A DNA stretch of 64,000 bases from Phoronis australis (taxonomy: Eukaryota; Phoronida; Phoronidae): contig NMRA01000689.1 of the NCBI GenBank assembly GCA_002633005.1, positions 1 through 64,000 of the forward strand, given 5' to 3'. The position numbers were made by a program, and so were the translations under genes. Shown here piece after piece: positions 38,801 through 50,800 of this stretch (the stretch's first letter is position 1; each line of letters begins with the position of its first letter). The notes under the pieces are model-generated. The model ran no database searches, was not told where the DNA came from, and saw only the letters and a list, made by a program, of their open reading frames with translations.

Positions 38801-41800
38801 GAACAGATGCCCTGTACTTAAGTGAACAGATGCCCTGTACTTAAGTGAACTGTTTGTGTCATATTTGGCAGCAACTGTCGCGATACTTAAAAAGTAAACT
38901 TAAAATCAGACAGTTTGATTTTAAATCAGCTGTCAGTGGTTGTTCCCTACAAAACAAAAACAAACTTGGTACATTTTATGAAATTTCACCACAAGATTTA
39001 GAATGCCTTAGAATTAAGGTCAGGAAATGCCCGTCAGAATGTGCATTTTATTTTAATAGGAATTGGCAATGATCATGAAAATTTTACTAACACATATTGA
39101 TAAAAGTGAATGAAAACTACACGGCAAGGAACAGATAATAATGATAGTTTTCGAATAGTGACAAAAGTGTCAAATAATACGTTAAAGAAATGTTATCACT
39201 CAAAAATAAAATATTAATTTTATACAATTTTTCTGATATTTNNNNNNNNNNNNNNNNNNNNNNNNNNNNNNNNNNNNNNNNNNNNNNNNNNNNNNNNNNN
39301 NNNNNNNNNNNNNATGTATATATGACCAGTCCAGTTCAGTTTTGTTGGTATACCTGTGTCTGTGAAAGTGTACTGATCTGTTACATATGTCAGACATTTT
39401 GTGCCACTGACGTCTTATTTCCTGTTCTCGTCGATGAATACCAGACAATGGCGCCAACATAACACTGTAACACTGTAATACATACTCTCCAAGGACGGAC
39501 ATATAAAAATCAACTTGAAGGGAACTGTCCTCTTCATGAAGATCCATCCAGGGGTTGGCCAAACAGATGTGCCACTAGGAGATGTAGAACAACCTGGATT
39601 CCCCAACAAATGGGCAGGTGCCGCCATCTCCTCAATAGGAATGCATCAACTACATTTCAAGCAAATTCAGACAAAGTTTAACAGGTAGACTTTGCGGCAG
39701 ACGGAAAAAATTATCACAAGGAGGTATAGAAGTAGCAAGAGCCATCCAAAAAACCAAAGAAACATCAATTTCTGATCAATTATCAAGACAATTCATCCAG
39801 CGAATTTTGCATAAACAGAAGCTAATGCTGAGCGTCATTGACACACTCACGCAGACACAATCCCAGAAACCTACCCCAACATTCCACTGTCCAGTTGCCA
39901 GCTTGGAGCCAAACAACGTATATTGTTAGTCTTATTTGTTTCGTTGAAGCCTCTCATGTTGTTTGCACACAAAAATAATTACCTGAGGGATTGCGTTGGG
40001 AACGTGACCGTTTTCCTCCTCTGGAATTTTGCGTGGATGTGCCACTGCGGCTACCAGCTGGGCTAGGTGGTGGTGCAAACACAGCATGGTCATCTGAACC
40101 ACCAAGGAATGGTACTCTTTTCATCTTCTTGCGCGAAATGTCGTCGTGGTCTAAAATGAGAATGAGGAGACCTTGATGTGTAGCATACACTGGCCAGTCA
40201 GACTTGGATCAACAAAAACTTCATTAAGTGGGTAAATGTTTTTCACAGTTTCAAACCAACCAAGTGATTAGGAAAAGGATTAGATTTTTTGCAGGTCTTT
40301 TCGGACTGAAAGCGATAACTTGGAAGCCTACATAATAATTTGTTTCACTTTCAATTCAGTTTGTAGCCTCCTGATCATTACATTTGCTATATTACACAGA
40401 GGAGCCTGGTCTATTCTTACAGCTGCAATGTAATTTGCTAAAAGCTTGAGTCACGCTTGCTCATTTAGTCGACTTTGAAAGGAGTTTTCAAATTTTCCTC
40501 CAAACTTTTGAGGGTAACCAAAGGTTACAGAACATTTTGTTTCCCAGAGAACTGGATGGGAAAGTTGTTTTAAGCCTGTTAATAGGCCAGAGCATTATTT
40601 TGTTTCAGAGAACTGAACGGGAAAGTCGTTTTAAGTCTGTTAATAGGCCAAAACTGTGTTTGGCATCCTTCTAACAAAGCAACGAGAACTGATGAATCTT
40701 TTGAAATTGCCACTTTACAAGGTGACCTACTTATCTGGCTGGCATAGAACGTGAATGGCTTGGGTTCACTCGTCTCGTTGTCTGAAGGACGTAGGAGTTC
40801 CATCTGCACCACAACTTCTTTAGCCAGCTCGGTGTTGGCATACGATGGAGTACGGAACACGATGGCAAAGCTACGGTGGACGTCGTGTGGCCCAAACTCG
40901 CCATAGCCCTCCCAAGACAGATCACCCCTTTCATCCTCTTGGAAGAAGCGCACTTTAATATCGTCTGGGGACAGACAAGACTAAATTACAAGTAGGAGTA
41001 ACAAATTACCACTATTTCGTACAGCATGCTGATACGAATCACGGTTATGTGTAATATAAAACTCAGTTCCAATAAATTAGTATCGTTAAGAACAACCAGT
41101 TCACAATCGACAGAAAATTGACACTTTCAATCGTTATTTCAGCACTTAGCTGGAAGGTGTTCAAATGTGTCAACTGGTCTTTATGGAATTCAATCAGATG
41201 AAGAAGAAAATGATGTTGAAACTCAACAGCTGACCACTCACTATGAGACACCTTTTCACAAAGCAAGAAGACTTCGTCACCTCCAACACACGAACCAGCC
41301 TGACGATCCATGCGGCAAATTTTCAATGGGGACTCTTTTTCTATCAAATTAAAATACATACAAAATCTAAGTTCAAAATAACCACAATAAAATGACCAGT
41401 TAGAAGTATAAAGTTGAAACTAATATTCGTCAGACCTACTTTCACAAACCATTGTTCAAAAAAGTAAGTTAACCTTGAAGATGCATCCAAGTCACAGAAA
41501 TACAGTCTAGTTTCACACTCAGTCAAGTTTCCCACAAAAATTTTTGCCATGACTCATTTATGGCAGGCAGCACCAGGTCAGGTGGTATGTGACTCATCAT
41601 CCAATTCAAATGTACCAGCAGAAGGTTTGTTTGGGAATTTCTTTCAAAATTTTCATCCCCAAGATTATTCTCATTGACCTATACATCATCTGCTGAAGTT
41701 TCAGTCTATGGACAATTAGTTTTTATACAATCCACTCTTTACCTATAATCTAACATACACCCAGTGTTTCTGCAATTAAGTTGACCAAATCGTGAATCAT

Positions 41801-44800
41801 ATCGTGTCATAAAAATAGAACAATGAACAACTAATCAAAGTGTGTCGGTGGTCATATCGTTGTTAANTCCGAAACATAAAGAGCAACTTCCGCTTTTCGA
41901 GGTGAAAGTCATCGGCAACGCGGCGGTAAGAAAGAAATTTGCTGCGGAAATTTTATATCAAATACGATTTTTTTTTACGCGGAAATATAATAAAATACGC
42001 GGACAGAACATTTGAAAAAAGCGGATATCCGCGTTTCCCCGGAAAATTCCAAGCCCTGCTGTAGCCTCCTGATCATTACATTTGCTAGATTACACAGAGG
42101 AGCGTGGTCTATTCCCACAGCTGCAATGTAATTTGCTAAAAGCTTGGGTCACGCTTGCTCATTTAGGAGACTTTGAAGGGAGTTTTCAAATTTTCCTCCA
42201 AACTTTTGAGGGTAATCAAAGGTTACAGAACATTTTGTTTCCCAGAGAACTGGATGGATAAGTTGTTTTAAGCCTGTTAATAGGCCAGAACATTATTTTG
42301 TTTCAGAGAACTGAACGGGAAAGTCGTTTTAAGTCTGTTAATAGGCCAAAACCGTGTTTGGCATCCTATTAACAAAGCAACGAGAACTGATGAATCTTTT
42401 GAAATTGCCACTTCACATGGTGACCTACTTATTTGGCTGGCATAGAACGTGAATGGCTTGGGTTCACTGGTCTCGTTGTCTGAAGGACGTAGGAGTTCCA
42501 TCTGCACCACAACTTCTTTAGCCAGCTCGGTGTTGGCATACGATGGAGTACGGAACACGATGGCAAAGCTACGGTGAACGTCGTGTGGCCCAAACTCGCC
42601 ATAGCCCTCCCAAGACAGATCACCCCTTTCATCCTCTTGGAAGAACCGCACCTTAATATCATCTGGGGACAGACAAGACTAAATTACAAGTAGGAATAAC
42701 AAATTACAACTATTTCGTACAGCATGCTGATATGAATCACGGTTATATGTAATATGAACTCAGTTCCAATAAATTAGTATCGTTAAGAACAACCAGTTCA
42801 CAATCGACAGAAAATTGACACTTTCAATCGTTATTTCAGCACTTAGCTGGAAGGTGTTCAAATGTGTCAACTGGTCTTTATGGAATTCAATCAGATGAAG
42901 AACTTGAGAAAATGATGTTGAAACTCAACAGCTGACCACTCACTATGAGACACCTTTTCACAAAGCAAGAAGACTTCATCACCTCCAACACACGAACCAG
43001 CCTGACGATCCATGCGGCAAATTTTCAATGGGGACTCTTTTTCTATCAAATTAAAATACATACAAAATCTAAGTTCAAAATAACCACAATAAAATGACCA
43101 GTTAGAAGTATAAAGTTGAAACCAATATTCGTCAGACCTACTTTCACAAACCGTTGTTCAAAAAGGTAAGTTAACCTTGAAGATGCATCCAAGTCACAGA
43201 AATACAGTCTAGTTTCACACTCAGTCAAGTTTCCCGCACAAATTTTTGCCATGACTCATTTATGGCAGGCAGCACCAGGTCAGGTGGTATGTGACTCATC
43301 ATCCAATTCAAATGTACCAGCAGAAGGTTTGTTTGGGAATTTCTTTCAAAATTTTCATCCCCAAGATTATTCTCATTGACCTATACATCATCTGCTGAAG
43401 TTTCAGTCTATGGACAATTAGTTTTTATACAATCCACTCTTTACCTATAATCTAACATACACCCAGTGTTTCTGCAATGAAGTTGACCAAATCGTGAATC
43501 ATATCGTGTCATAAAAATAGAACAATGAACAACTAATCAAAGTGTGTCGGTGGTCATATCGTTGTTAACCAGCAGAAGACTGGACAATCTATTACGCCAT
43601 TTCAATACTTTACTGCACACGCAGACATTGGCTTGATCGACGAAAACGGGGTTGGCTATCTCGTCATGTTGAACATGCTGATAATAATACGACTTGAATG
43701 AAGTCTGATTAGGTTGTTTTTTAATGCGAACCAATGCATTACGAATATTTTCATTGACTGCCAATGATAAACTTCTTATGTGACTGAAAATTTGAAATCA
43801 AAACTCGAAGCGAGAATTTTCAACTATCTGACTGCCATTTTTTTAGTCTGCACAGGAAGGTTACTAATGGTTACAGCTGTACAAAAGTCATGTTAGAATT
43901 TTGTGACAAACTGTGACAAAAAGGTTGATGTCATACTTTGAGACCTTCTATTGGCCCGCTATCACAAGGGATTGATTTATTTTCACCGCCCCTGCTCAAT
44001 CAGCTTACCTCCCTGCTTGAGGAATTTTGGAAGTATGTGTAATGTTTTGGTTAACTAGTATGCAATTGTAATGGTGGCTTTCAGTCCTCTCTACCATTTT
44101 TCATATTGACAACAAGATTTTTCGTCTAAACCTATGTGGTCACGTGACCTTTGGCTGTTACTTCACATATAGCACACAGGTGGTGCTCCGCTGGTCACCA
44201 ACTCTTATGGCATCATCAAAATCTCTGAATTTCTGAACAGAACTGGCACACTGAAAACTTCACAAAAAAGGACGTGGATAACCTCACATACAAGACTGTA
44301 TGTTTAGCCAAATACCTACTCAAGAATTTAACTAAGCAAAAGAAAAATTTTCCAAAAGTAGAAATTCTGTAGAATTAAATTTTTGACGCGACTTTACCGT
44401 ATTATAATCTACCATTAATTAGGTCATGTTATCATGCTTTTAGCAAAATTAATTAAAAAAAGGTGCAGTCATACAAAAGCATCAGTATAAATAACACATA
44501 AATCAACAAAACCATCATTCAAAAACAAAAATTGGTGATGAACTCTTAGTTGTGCCAAACTTCCGCGAAACTTCCTCAATCAAGATATATTCTGCTCCAT
44601 GGAAATAATATCCTTGCTAGGCGTTTTATGAACTCCAGGTTTAGAACTTATTTATCGGACTTTACCCATTTCAGATAAGAAATGATACAGTCAGATAATT
44701 CTTATCTACACCAACAGCCATACAGTGGAAAATGACCCAGTGCACCCTTTGTTCACTAAACAATTCTACAGTAGCATTAGATAATCATTCCCCCACTTTT

Positions 44801-47800
44801 TACAAAAGACTTGTTCTTTCATCAATTATTTTAGAATGTTTGCAACACTTTTTCAACTGCAATGTTCAAATAAATTAAAGTAAAGAAAGCTGTAGATGGG
44901 TTAATCAATTAAAATAGCAAAGGAAACAAAAAACGTAACATCATTTCAATTAATCTCCTAATAAATTTGCGTATTGGAGTTCTGAAGTTTCAGAAAAATT
45001 AATTAAGTTTCCAAGCGTGCTCTCCCTCAGCAATGCAAATGACAGACTGGACGAGGAAATACATACACATCTTTATTAGCTCAGTTAAAGCATAGTACGC
45101 TATCTCTGGAAACTGAAACGGGTAAAGTAGATGGGAGTCTGGTCGACTAACGACAGTGAAAAGTTCAGATGTAGAAGGTGAAAAGTATTTTGTTTTTGAT
45201 TGCAGTAAATATGAGCATTAAAGAAGAGAGGTCCCTCGCAAAGATGCATTATAATCATTTAAAAATATCAGGAAATTATGCAAAGCTGGCTTTATAAAAG
45301 AAACAAGATATTGGTGACATATAAAACCAATGTGGCTGAGAATATTCAAGTGCCTATCTTGTTTGTTTATACAGTTCTTTAGGTTTACTCATACACGCAT
45401 ATCACTACAATAATATCAAAACATCAGGTGTCCCAAAAAAGTGGCTCACTTTTTTGGGACATCTGATATACACAGCGAAGTTAAAACACATAACAGTAAT
45501 GGCCACTTGGAATTTGAGAAATTCAACCATTTTTTTCCACAAAATGACCGACATCAAACTGGTTGTCAAAATCCCGAACCCGTGCTAGTGCCTGTTGGCC
45601 CCATGTCAAAAGAAACTGCGAGTATGACAGGCAGTGAATTCAGGCATTCTACAGATAATTACACAGAATGAGAAATGCGACCTAACATCCAACCAGGAAC
45701 CACAGATAAAACAACCACAGGCCAAGCAGAGATCTTTTCAGAATATGCAATAGATCATCTGGTATGTAAGAAGACTAATAATTCATACATGTTTATATCT
45801 TTATTTCTGAAACCTATTCAACTCACTGTTGTTGTAAATTGGTTGTGAGACAACAGAGGGCAGCTGTATGTACTGGCCTTGAAGCTTCAGATATGCTTGG
45901 AAACACAGACGCACAGCATTCATCTTCAATGTCTTGGCCTGATCAGCTGCATGTTGATTGGCCTTTTGTATGTCCTCTTCTGGAAAGCAGACGACACAGA
46001 GAATTATGCTGTTGCATGCTAATGCACTGGATAATTGCAATGCAATGGTCCAAACCTCCGTTTTTGCCTTAAGCAACGAATGCACTTTGATATCAGACTT
46101 ATTTACAAAACCAATAACTGAAAGATTGATGGACTAAAGATGTTGATGTACATCATACATTATAACTAATAAGATTTGTAACTTAACCAAATCTCACACA
46201 CTCATTCCCGTTCGGACTTTTCATTTGTTCCTAATCCATTCATGAATATCATGATCCCAAGAGCAAGAATTGGCAAAACACTCTGACATTTGTCACATAC
46301 GGTGTTTTATCTAATAGTTCGCACACTTTAAAGGCGATGGAAACCTTTTTACATGTCATTTTTAGCAAAAATAGGGTTTGTTGATTATCCCAGACATATT
46401 TTTCACTTATTTACAGCTTTTCGTAACTTAATTAATCACTCGTCGTCTACTCCGGAAGTGACGTTTTGGGAGGCAAGAATTTCGCGCCAATTTCTTTTCA
46501 TATAGTCTGACTGTGAGAGCAGTCGAGTCTGTCATTGTTCTACCTCGGTGGTGATAAGTTCGGTCGTCGTTAGCTTTTGTTTACGAGTCAGTCAACATGC
46601 CTAGCTGTTGCTGCCTACCGAGATGTACTCATTATCGTCTCACGTACAGAGGAAGAACTGTTCCACTTGTCCGAGTGTACCGCGGCACACTCCCAGTGGA
46701 TGGTGACTTGAGCATCCAAACTGCTTACAAAGTCCCGCCCTGCGCCCTGGACTCCCTCGTCACACACATGGCACCTTCTAAATAGCTCAAATACAAGTCC
46801 ACAATAAACTTAAAATATCAAACTTAGGCTCGGCGATCTGTTCATTGGATGACGAACTGTACTTTTCACTGGGTGTCAAACTGGGCCTGTATTCACTCCC
46901 ACTACTCAACATCGCTGCAGGGCTGCTTACAGGCTCTGGGCCAGAGACAACAGCACACAGGGAATCAGTGCTAGTTCCTGAAATTGCACGCTATGGGGTA
47001 CGTTCGGAGGCATGGGTGACAGTAGATGAAGTGCCTCCAGTCACTGTTTATAGTGGCCACAGCTCGCAAGGCTTCTCGCTTCAAAAACGCACTTCTCGGG
47101 GGTAGCGACGGAGCACTGCTGGGAATCAGCAGCGATGATATGGACCCCTTCTTCAGGCATTGTTTCGCAGGGACCTTCATCAATTCAGCGTACATATCTC
47201 TGTCGCAATCTAAATTCATATTCTTATAAAAGATCACAAATAAATAAGCACCAGTTTTATTTGGATAATCGAAATCCGTGGTTTGCTATACTATGCTTGT
47301 ATAGAGCTTGAAAAATCATTATACAGGTGACCATTTTTGCGAATATGGAAATGGCGATAAGATTTTCCAGAGCGTTGCCAAATGACAATAAAAATGTCAT
47401 AACAGCAGATTTCCCCAACAATGGCTGTTTTGCTCTCAGATAAGTTCTTGACGAATAAATTTACAAAGTTGTGAAGTAATAGTACTAAGTTGTCCTGGAT
47501 TCCTGATAGAGCTGATTCTGGTGACTGTAGTGCGCAGACGACCAGTGACCATACAGCATTCCACTTGGATTGCAACTATTCTCACGCGACAACAGCGCAG
47601 AAGTGCGCGCCTGCAAGCTTCACGTGTTGCAGGTTAAATTTACAGTCAGAATCCTGTGACATGAGTAGAACTGCATGCGTATTAGCTGTCAAGTTCTAAG
47701 TTAGAGAGCAATTTATAAGTAGTTTGATAAAATTTAAGTTTGAAAAATTAATTCAGGCATGTTTTTGTGTTTGGTAATGTTTATGTTCGAGACTCCGTCA

Positions 47801-50800
47801 CCCAACTTGGCAATACATTGTCAAAGTAAGGTCTAGTGCAGCTGTCTTGATCTCGAACTACAGCCACCGCTCACTTGATGTTGCATGAAACACGCTACGT
47901 ATTGAGGTAAGCGGACACAGGCCAGTCGGCCATCAAAAGTTACTTCAAAGGCATTACTCAACAACAAGTATTTGCTTAATATTTTATGTAAAATCTATTA
48001 CAATAAAATTTCTTAAAATTGCAGTCATTCATTTCCTTATTGCCTCAAACATTCACGTACAGCATGCATGTACCATCTTTGATTTTAAGGGAATACGGCA
48101 AACGTCTTCTGCTCTAATAAGCGTCCCCTTTAAATTTTGAGAATTTTCAATTAAGCGCCAAAGCACACAACATTCCTTTTCATTAAGTTCTGATCGACCC
48201 TCAGTAACTTCATGTTTGTACATAGTCACACATCCTATGTAACCCGGCAATAATACATTTCCAGAAAACTAGAAAGTTGGGGAAATTTCTTCAAAACAGG
48301 GAGAATTTGACACTTTTCCGTGAGGTATGAGAATTTTCGAAAATCCAGGTGTTCCCACCTAAATTGAATTGGGAGTGTTGGCAAAACCACCGTCATATTT
48401 CTCTGGATTAATTCTTCGAACTTTATCTAGTGCATTCAGGGCTTGGAATGACCAAGGACAAAAAACGCGGAAACTTTTACGGCCAGAAACATGCACGCTA
48501 CCCAGCCTTGAAATAGCCGATGTGAATCTTTCGCCGACAAAAATCGGGAGGACTAAAAAAAAATAAAACAGTACCACCATCAGTATTACTTTTTTTAAAT
48601 AAACCCATCACCTAGGGAAATAATTTGTTACTTGTTGAAATATAATTCACATTGGAGGGCGTCCTTGCACTCACTGTTATCGTCCATCTTTATCTGTAAT
48701 AATTCGAACACTTAACTTTCTTTTCTAATTGTTCGTACGGCCAGTTTTATCTCTATTGACTGGGACACGAAGCTCTCGAGGGAAAAATAGTGCACACTAG
48801 TTTTACAAACTATTAGAAAAAAAAACGTAATCCTTTCAGATTCTGGGCTAATTATCCACAATGCTTGGCCTAAATATGGGACTAGATCAATCATATGATG
48901 AATTTTCCTACCTTCATCTAAAGAGGACTGTTGAATTATTTTCATTAGAGTGAGTGCTAACTTTGAAATAGATGACCACCACAACCTGAAAGTGTGATGC
49001 AGGCTTCTTTTTGCATGAAGTTAGCAAAATCCACTTCCGCAAAAATATGCGTTCCTTTGAAGGTCCATTCGGAAAGCGCAAACACGTCTGCCACGAGAAA
49101 GAGACTGGCATCGACATACTGCCCGACTCATCGCTACAACGCAATGTGATCGGCTAAAATTTTCAAAAATCCTAAAGTATGCAATGAAAGGATTGTAGAA
49201 ATAATAATCACCGCTCAGCTGATACTGTTGAGTTGCCTGCATTGAATCCATTATTTTGCTTGCCAGAATACCTACGACATCCTTCTTGGTGGCATGCATG
49301 ATGGTGAGATTAGCAAACCTAGAAATAAAGAGAAAAACGTGTGAGCGGCGATGTTAAAACAAATAAAAATTTGGAACAGCCTGATCACCATGCCACCTAC
49401 CGTTCAATAATTTCGGAAGATGGCCGCTGATAGGAGCCGAAACTGTCAAGGGTAAATAATATGTTTTTAGTGGCTGTGAAAAAGAAACTGCTTCTTATCA
49501 AATATACCAATCTTAAGTCATGAAACTATTTAGAGAAATAAAGGATATGTCTTCATGCTGACAACGATATGAAACCTCCTCATTATTACGCAAGAATTTC
49601 AACAGCTCAGCTCAGCCAAGCCACTAGTCACTCGTTTTTCTTTTAAGCTACAGCATGGGGACCTTAACGTCTTTGAGAGTGTCTCTAAGGTGGACTTCTC
49701 ATTGCATGCATCCCAATGACTGGAGATACTGATGGTTTCAGGTACCGAGCACGGAGAGAAGAAATCGTGTTTCACGTCCTTTCAATCATTACTGGCTACC
49801 TGCTATTCACCTTATTCACGCGGTCGCCATTTTGAAACTGAACCTCAGGTTTTAAAAATAATGGATTCTGCGCTTAATCGCAACTATTTTTTATCAGTCA
49901 AAATTAAATGCCCGTTTTAACATCTGTAGTCATATCGCTATGCTTCGTTCCTGCCGCATGGTTTGGCATCAAAAACAAGCGCGCGAACGACTTACGATGC
50001 TGTCATGAAGCCTTTTCCGTCCAGTTCTACAGTACACTGCCCATCTTCACATTTATCGCCCACGAGCTTGTGGGCGTGCAGCCTCGGAGTTTCATCATCA
50101 GAGACTAAGTACACAACAATTTTGGCCGGGCCTTTGTAGTTGACAATCTGAAACAAAACAGCAATTCATGTCGGTGTTATCAGCAATAACCTCGAGCGAT
50201 ATTTGTGAAACTACCATACAGTTTCAATTAATTAAAGGTCGGTATCAAGTCAAAATTTAATTCTAGACATACTTTCTGCTTTCAGAAAATATACACCTTT
50301 ACTGAGTTCAATCTTACAGGTTTGTACAATACTTGGCTGAACGCACAGACGTTCTTATAGCCTCAAACATATGAAACAAATGTTAACACGTTACAACAAA
50401 ATGAACTAAAAATTCTATGAACAGAACTACACTAGTCATTGAAGTTTGTTAATTATACGTAAATGTATATCATTAAGTCATAAAAAATGAAAATAAGTGT
50501 GGCAATGAGATTCATGGGATGATTCAGAAAGATTTTCTCTGGTTTGATTAGAAGGACAGGTTTGCTGTGTGCTCGTTCTTTAAGTCAGGCTTGCATCTGC
50601 TCAAGATGTCTTCACTTGCGTACATATGGACCACACACAAGCTCCCAAGCTCACAAAATTTACAATAGTCTGCAGATCATAAGCAGTCTAAGGTAGCCAG
50701 AGTGTTTTAACAACAAACACAGGGGGTCAGCATAAATGGAAGACAAAGAATAACACTTGATACTTACTGACACAGAGGGGAACGACTTGTGACCCTTTCT

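Larger units (their letters stand above)
40362..41866. repeat. Tandem duplication, copy 1 (1505 bp, carries both IPT exons)
   Basis: Begins 'tgtagcctcctgatcatta' and ends 'gtcatatcgttgttaa', the same limits as 42060-43568. Introns differ at about 4-5% in the 373 bp I compared by eye (40362 onwards), with a few small indels elsewhere. An undetermined base (41867) follows the last shared base directly. Confidence 0.97.
42060..43568. repeat. Tandem duplication, copy 2 (1509 bp, carries both IPT exons)
   Basis: Counterpart of 40362-41866, same orientation. Beyond 43568 the sequence ('ccagcagaag...') is not shared. Both exons and their splice sites are intact. Intron differences include 'gaagaacttgag' here against 'gaagaa' in copy 1. 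Confidence 0.97.

Noticed and set aside
38686-38846. CRISPR-like array
   Set aside because: The 23-bp units are directly adjacent with no spacers and the host is an animal, so it is a minisatellite.
42041-42052. kappaB-like site (GGAAAATTCC) in the duplication spacer
   Set aside because: Short degenerate motif expected often by chance; no promoter context to support autoregulation.
48712-48984. Possible extra NF-kappaB exon (SSLDEG) between exons 4 and 5
   Set aside because: The only acceptor/donor pair gives a 16-nt exon that introduces a stop after exon 4; direct joining of exons 4 and 5 keeps the Rel frame.
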